Assembly: GCA_012960835.1 (NCBI GenBank)
Contig: DUAL01000164.1
Coordinates: 490 to 20,324 of the forward strand
Direction: 5' to 3'
Length of the DNA stretch: 19,835 nt
DNA from: Flavobacteriales bacterium
Lineage (GTDB): Bacteria; Bacteroidota; Bacteroidia; Flavobacteriales; BACL11
Shown: positions 15,603-19,835 of the stretch, in pieces
Layout of the letters: each line of letters begins with the position of its first letter
Numbering within the stretch: position 1 is the first letter of the stretch
Notes under the pieces: generated by a model
Database searches by the model: none
The model's input: only the letters and a program-made list of their open reading frames with translations
Told to the model about the DNA's origin: nothing
Made by a program: the position numbers and the translations under genes

Positions 15603-17023
15603 TACGCTCTGTTTTTTATGAAATGATATAACAATCTTACACCCATTCCTGTGGCACCTTTTCCTCTATACCCATATTTTGCTTTCACAAAAGTTGACCC
15701 TGCAATATCCAGATGTATCCAAGGGTAATCGGCAAAATGAGCCAAAAACTTACCAGCAGTAATTGCTCCACCAAAAGGCCCTCCTAAATTTTTAATATCG
15801 GCAACATCCGATTTTATCAATTCATCATAATCGGACCAAAAAGGCATTTCAGCCAAGCGTTCATGGGTTTCTTCCCCAATTTTTTTCAAAGTAGCATGTT
15901 CCTTCTCAGCCCCTTCATGCATACTTACAATTCCAAAATGACCAATTGCAGCAGCTGCCGCACCTGTTAAGGTTGCTAAATCAATTACCAATTCTGGCTT
16001 GTATTTTTTTGCAAAACTCAGAGCATCCGCCAAAACTAATCTTCCTTCTGCATCTGTGTTTAGTACCTCAACTGATGTGCCGTCATGCATGTAAATGACA
16101 TCCCCAGGAGCATAGGCATTCCCAGATGGACGATTGTCAGTTGCCGGAACTAATGCAATTACATGAACAGGGATTTTATTAGCAGCAATGGCATGCATTG
16201 CCCCAATTACAGTCCCAGCTCCACCCATATCTACCTTCATCATATCCATAGAATTGGCAGTTGGTTTTAAACTCAAACCTCCCGTATCATACACAATTCC
16301 TTTTCCTACCAAAACAATAGGTTTTTTGTTTGTAGCCTTTTTTGGCTTCCACTCCATAATGGAGAAAGTGGGATCATCAATACTTCCTTTATTTACCGCC
16401 AAAAGCCCTCCCATTTTCAAAGATTCTATTTTCTTTTTATTTAAAATAGTTGTTTTAAACCCACTATTTTTTCCGGCTTTTTTTGCCGACTCTGCTAAAT
16501 CTTTTGCTGTTAAATGAGAAAAAGGTTCATTTACTAAATCCCTTGTTAAATAAACGGAATCAATAATGTTTTGCAATTCATCAATATCTTTTTTATTTGC
16601 ATTTTTACATAAATAAATCGTTTCTAATTTATTTGGGGTTGCCTCTGTTTTGTGTGTTGTAAAAGTATAATTGGCCAATGCCATTCCCTCAGTTATTACC
16701 AAAACTTCCCTCTGATTTCCTTTTAGATCCACAATAAGTACGGACTTTTTATCTTTTAAATTTCCTTGTAATTGGTCACCAAGCATTCTGCAATTTTCTT
16801 GGTGTTGATTGGTATTTTTCTCTTTTTTTGGGGTTACAACAAAAATCATTCTACTGTACTGATTTATAGCAATAATTTCCTTCTTTTCTTTCTGCTGTTT
16901 TTCGATAAAACCAAGTTCTGATTTACTGAAATCAAAGCTTTTTAAATTGCTTTTTTTATCACATATCAGAATTAAGTTATCTTTATCAGAAATTGTTGTT
17001 TTCTTTTTGATTAGCGTCTTCAT
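15602..17023 (-). CDS. pepA: Leucyl aminopeptidase, M17 family
   Basis: A 473-residue cytosolic di-zinc aminopeptidase that releases N-terminal residues from peptides. The C-terminal catalytic domain carries the M17 signature NTDAEGRL (322-329). The expected zinc ligands are K241 and D246 in VGKGIVYDTGG, D265 in KVDMGGAG, and D324 and E326; R328 is the bicarbonate-binding arginine. The N-terminal domain (1-155) is divergent, as usual for the family. I chose ATG 17023 over an in-frame TTG at 17050 because the promoter -7 box (17048-17055) covers the latter. It is the first gene of a pepA-pdxA pair and is divergent from mqnC, with promoters that interleave. Confidence 0.94.
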   Translation of the reverse strand: MKTLIKKKTTISDKDNLILICDKKSNLKSFDFSKSELGFIEKQQKEKKEIIAINQYSRMIFVVTPKKEKNTNQHQENCRMLGDQLQGNLKDKKSVLIVDLKGNQREVLVITEGMALANYTFTTHKTEATPNKLETIYLCKNANKKDIDELQNIIDSVYLTRDLVNEPFSHLTAKDLAESAKKAGKNSGFKTTILNKKKIESLKMGGLLAVNKGSIDDPTFSIMEWKPKKATNKKPIVLVGKGIVYDTGGLSLKPTANSMDMMKVDMGGAGTVIGAMHAIAANKIPVHVIALVPATDNRPSGNAYAPGDVIYMHDGTSVEVLNTDAEGRLVLADALSFAKKYKPELVIDLATLTGAAAAAIGHFGIVSMHEGAEKEHATLKKIGEETHERLAEMPFWSDYDELIKSDVADIKNLGGPFGGAITAGKFLAHFADYPWIHLDIAGSTFVKAKYGYRGKGATGMGVRLLYHFIKNRA

Positions 17024-17033
17024 ATAAATTGTG

Positions 17034-17041
17034 TAATTTTG
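17034..17041 (+). promoter_or_regulatory. -7 promoter element for mqnC
   Basis: TAATTTTG, an exact TAnnTTTG match, predicts a start near 17048 and a short leader before the ATG at 17065. The nearest TTTG upstream (17006-17009) is 24 bases away, a bit far, and lies within the 5' coding end of pepA. Confidence 0.45.
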
Positions 17042-17047
17042 AAGTCG

Positions 17048-17080
17048 CAAAACTAATGATTTTTATGGAGAGTAAGCAAT
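17048..17080 (-). promoter_or_regulatory. Promoter of pepA-pdxA
   Basis: On the minus strand, TAGTTTTG (17048-17055) is an exact -7 match and ATTG (17077-17080) lies 21 bases upstream as a reduced -33 element. Transcription from about 17041 would give an 18-base leader to the ATG at 17023. The -33 part lies inside the first codons of mqnC. Confidence 0.5.
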
Positions 17081-18189
17081 TGATAGCAAAGGCATTAAAA
17101 AAAGACTTCTTAACGGCAGAGGAAGGACAGTTTTTATTTGAGAATCAGCCAACCACAGAGTTGATGGGTGTAGCAAATAAATTAAGGCAAATACAAGTGC
17201 CTGGAAATATGGTAACATGGCAGATTGATAGGAATGTGAATACTACAAATGCATGTACTGCCAATTGTAAGTTTTGTAATTTTTTCCGCCATCCCAAGCA
17301 TGAAGAAGTTTATATTACCGACATAGAAACTTACAAAATAAAAATTGAGGAAACCATCAAATTTGGTGGCGACCAACTGCTTTTACAAGGAGGTCATCAT
17401 CCTGATTTAGGATTGGGATATTACTGCAAACTTTTTAGTGAATTAAAAACACTATATCCAAAAATTAAATTACACGCATTAGGTCCGCCAGAGGTAGCAC
17501 ATATTTGTAAAATTGGTGGAATTTCTCACTTGCAAGCATTGACTGCCCTTAAAAAAGCAGGAATGGATAGCATGCCAGGAGCGGGTGCAGAAATTTTGAG
17601 TGATAGGGTAAGGCGACTTATTTCCAAAGGAAAATGCACTGGACAAGAATGGTTAGATATTATGAAAGTCGCTCATCAAATAGGTTTAACCACCTCTGCC
17701 ACTATGATGTTCGGACATATTGAAACCCTAGAAGAACGCTTTAATCATTTGGTTAGAATTAGGGAGGTGCAAGCCCAAAAACCAGAAGGAGAAAATGGTT
17801 TTTTGGCATTTATTCCCTGGCCATTTATGGATGATGGAACGCTTTTGCAAAGGGTAAAAGGTATCAACAATGAAACTTCTGCTGATGAGTATATCCGAAT
17901 GCTTGCTATTTGCAGAATTATGCTTCCGAATATTAAAAATATTCAGACTTCATGGCTTACCGTTGGAGCGGATACTGCTCAACTTACTTTGCATGGAGGC
18001 GCAAATGATATGGGTTCTATCATGTTGGAAGAAAATGTGGTTTCTGCAGCAGGTGCTCCCCACCGTTTTACATCCGAAAGTATAGTGCAGTGTATAAAAA
18101 AAGCTGGTTTTACTCCTCAATTACGAAACCAAAAATATGAATATAGGCGTAAACCTAAAAAAATGGAAGTGCAAGAAATTGATTATTAA
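17065..18189 (+). CDS. mqnC: Cyclic dehypoxanthinyl futalosine synthase (radical SAM)
   Basis: A 374-residue radical SAM enzyme of the futalosine route to menaquinone. It cyclises dehypoxanthinyl futalosine. The iron-sulfur cluster motif C-x3-C-x2-C is C64, C68 and C71 in NACTANCKFCNF. Also present are WQIDRNVNTTN just before it, LLLQGGHHPDLGLGYY, the DSMPGAGAEILSDRVRR region, and TSATMMFGHIET. The combination fits MqnC rather than the related MqnE. ATG 17065 gives a normal N-terminus (MESKQLIAKALKKDFLTAEEG); ATG 17056 or a TTG at 17029 in the same frame are alternatives, the last lying upstream of the -7 box. The stop overlaps the next ATG by one base. Other mqn genes are not in the window. 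Confidence 0.94.
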   Translation: MESKQLIAKALKKDFLTAEEGQFLFENQPTTELMGVANKLRQIQVPGNMVTWQIDRNVNTTNACTANCKFCNFFRHPKHEEVYITDIETYKIKIEETIKFGGDQLLLQGGHHPDLGLGYYCKLFSELKTLYPKIKLHALGPPEVAHICKIGGISHLQALTALKKAGMDSMPGAGAEILSDRVRRLISKGKCTGQEWLDIMKVAHQIGLTTSATMMFGHIETLEERFNHLVRIREVQAQKPEGENGFLAFIPWPFMDDGTLLQRVKGINNETSADEYIRMLAICRIMLPNIKNIQTSWLTVGADTAQLTLHGGANDMGSIMLEENVVSAAGAPHRFTSESIVQCIKKAGFTPQLRNQKYEYRRKPKKMEVQEIDY

Positions 18190-19835
18190 TGCTAAAAAAA
18201 GTTTATATATTGTTTTTTCTATTGTTTTTCTCCTTGCAAATGATGGCAACACACAACAGGGCTGGCGAGATAACATACAAACAAATAGGGCCATTAACTT
18301 TTGAAATAACACTCATAACTTTTACCGACCCCACCACGCTTGCCCATCAGCAAAGAACAGAATTATACTTTATATTTTCAGATAATACACAAGATACTTT
18401 TCCTAGAATTTCTGAAACATTAGTAGGAGTTAATATCTCAAAAAACGAATATTTTGGGGTGCATACTTTTCCAGCAGTAGGCACTTATATTATTGCTATG
18501 GAAGATCCGAACAGAAATGTAGGAGTTGCAAATATTCCAAACTCGGTGGATGTTTCTTTTTATTTGGAAAGTATTTTGATGATAAATCCTCTAATTGGAA
18601 ATAATAGTTCGCCTATTTTGCTTCATTCCCCAATTGATAAAGCGGTGGTGGGTATTCCTTTTATTCATAATCCTTCTGCATACGACTTGGATGGAGATAG
18701 TTTAAGTTATGCTTTAATTTCTTGTAAAGGAGAAAATGGAAATGATATTGTGAGTTATCAATTCCCGGATGCTTCTAATAGTTTGGCTATAGATGCAAGC
18801 GGAAATCTGATTTGGGATAGTCCCACAATGGTGGGCGAATATAATATTGCAATTCTGATTGAAGAGTGGCGAAATGGAGTGAAAGTTGGTAGTATTATGA
18901 GGGATATGCAAATTACTGTTGCACCTAATACCATTAATAACCAACCACCTGAAATTCAGGTACAAAATAGTTTTTGTGTAGTTGCTGGCGATAGTTTAAA
19001 TATTGCAATTTTAGCATGGGATGAGGACAGTATTTTTACCGATAATTTTGGAAATTACTATTGGGGAAGTAGCACTGTTCCCTTTGGTAGCACCATTGTA
19101 GATACTGCTTTTCAAAAAATTAAATTGAGTGGGACTTCTGGGCTTTTTGCCTTCTCTGAAATTATAGATACACAAAGTATTTCCACTAATTTGACCTTTC
19201 CAACCTTTTGTGCAGATGTGCGAAAAAGCCCTTATGGGTTGGTGCTGAAAGTAAAGGAGCAATCCCATTCGGCTGTGGCGCTTTCTACCATGCAATCCGT
19301 GGAGATACAAATTATTGCTCCAAAAATAGAGCATGTAAAAGTAGATAGTGTAATGCAGATGCAAAAAGCCATTGCTATTTCTTGGAACGAAAGTATTTGC
19401 AGCAATGCAACTTCCTACTTAGTTTACCGAAAACAGGCGATAAGTAATTTGGCTTTGGATAGTTGTACAACAGGCATGCCCAATGGAAGTGGATTTTCAA
19501 AAATCGGAGAAGTAATCGGGCTTAACAACACCTTATTTGTAGATGATAATAATGGGGAAGGCCTTGGTGAAGGAGTGAATTATTGTTATCGAATTGTAGC
19601 AAAATTTGTAGATGGAGCAGAAAGTATTATGTCAGAAGAGGTATGTGCAGAACTTTTGAATTTTAGTCCACTAGTTACCAATGTGAGCGTGAATCATCCG
19701 GATTTGGCAAATGCAATGTATGTGGCTTGGAGCAAACCTAAAGATGTGACTTTTTCTACTAATGCCTTTTACGAACTTTCTCGCTCAGAAGATGGGCAGA
19801 ATTTCAATTCTGTTTATACTTCAATCGGCATAAAT
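18189..19835 (+). CDS. Large secreted adhesin-like protein with Ig-like and FnIII-like domains (3' end outside window)
   Basis: An open frame starts at ATG 18189, overlapping the mqnC stop by one base, and runs 549 codons off the right edge. Residues 1-20 are a clear signal peptide (LKK, hydrophobic core, likely cut after MMA). The predicted mature protein begins THNRAGEITY, an N-terminus I associate with very large Bacteroidota surface proteins that usually end in a type IX secretion signal; that end is not visible. Residues about 150-245 look like an Ig/cadherin-type domain (AYDLDGDSLSYAL), a second such region begins near 252, and FnIII-like domains follow at about 377-488 (SWNESICSNATSYLVYRK to GVNYCYRIVAKF) and from 493. 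It is probably exported to the surface. Attachment of its translation to mqnC is odd, as there is no obvious functional link. Confidence 0.8.
   Translation, partial: MLKKVYILFFLLFFSLQMMATHNRAGEITYKQIGPLTFEITLITFTDPTTLAHQQRTELYFIFSDNTQDTFPRISETLVGVNISKNEYFGVHTFPAVGTYIIAMEDPNRNVGVANIPNSVDVSFYLESILMINPLIGNNSSPILLHSPIDKAVVGIPFIHNPSAYDLDGDSLSYALISCKGENGNDIVSYQFPDASNSLAIDASGNLIWDSPTMVGEYNIAILIEEWRNGVKVGSIMRDMQITVAPNTINNQPPEIQVQNSFCVVAGDSLNIAILAWDEDSIFTDNFGNYYWGSSTVPFGSTIVDTAFQKIKLSGTSGLFAFSEIIDTQSISTNLTFPTFCADVRKSPYGLVLKVKEQSHSAVALSTMQSVEIQIIAPKIEHVKVDSVMQMQKAIAISWNESICSNATSYLVYRKQAISNLALDSCTTGMPNGSGFSKIGEVIGLNNTLFVDDNNGEGLGEGVNYCYRIVAKFVDGAESIMSEEVCAELLNFSPLVTNVSVNHPDLANAMYVAWSKPKDVTFSTNAFYELSRSEDGQNFNSVYTSIGIN

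Noticed and set aside
17024..17050. TTG-initiated extension of PepA, and the matching TTG start of mqnC at 17029
   Set aside because: Both would start inside or before their own -7 boxes; the downstream ATGs give normal family N-termini.
19011..19364. 117-codon open frame on the minus strand opposite the secreted protein gene
   Set aside because: The plus strand carries an unbroken 549-codon frame with a signal peptide; the antisense translation has no family features.
1..19835. CRISPR array, tRNA/rRNA, insertion sequence, prophage or defence island
   Set aside because: No regularly spaced repeats, cloverleaf-like segments, transposase or phage genes were seen; gene content is core metabolism throughout.

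Overview
The window is AT-rich chromosomal DNA from a member of the Bacteroidota. Three things point there: repeated TAnnTTTG -7 boxes just upstream of genes with almost no Shine-Dalgarno sequence; the family make-up (a YceD/DUF177-rpmF-plsX-fabH-accB-accC cluster, futalosine-pathway mqnC, tandem DUF2061); and a last gene whose predicted mature N-terminus (THNRAGEITY) is typical of very large secreted adhesin-like proteins of this phylum. No stretch over 300 bases lacks a gene. I see no tRNA, rRNA, CRISPR array, insertion sequence or phage gene. Most of this is an ordinary core-genome region.

Layout. (1) 1-418: the tail of one small membrane protein, a strong hairpin terminator, then a promoter and a second small two-helix membrane protein that looks like a relative of the first. 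(2) 428-3199, minus: DNA polymerase I, whose proofreading-domain active site is lost. (3) 3296-3949, plus: a rhomboid protease. (4) 3931-7820, minus: asnS, then rpoN (sigma-54), a PAP2-like membrane protein and a tandem DUF2061 membrane protein. (5) 7981-9912, plus: dxs, divergent from asnS across a repeat-rich intergenic region. (6) 9913-14492, minus: the lipid and ribosome cluster, transcribed in the order DUF177, rpmF, plsX, fabH, accB, accC. (7) 14565-17023, minus: pepA then pdxA. (8) 17065 to the end, plus: mqnC, directly coupled to the open-ended secreted protein gene.

How the genes work together. AccB and AccC form the biotin half of acetyl-CoA carboxylase and feed malonyl-CoA to fatty acid synthesis. 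FabH starts chain elongation, and PlsX hands acyl groups to phospholipid synthesis. DUF177 and L32 tie this cluster to ribosome assembly. Dxs makes DXP, used for isoprenoids and, together with the PdxA branch, for pyridoxal phosphate. MqnC supplies menaquinone, whose isoprenoid tail also depends on Dxs.

The points most worth a second look are the loss of exonuclease ligands in Pol I, an inverted repeat overlapping a putative promoter in front of plsX, direct and inverted repeats between asnS and dxs, the interleaved pepA/mqnC promoters, and a recurrent one-base TAATG overlap at four gene junctions. I did not find a convincing wholly new multi-gene system.
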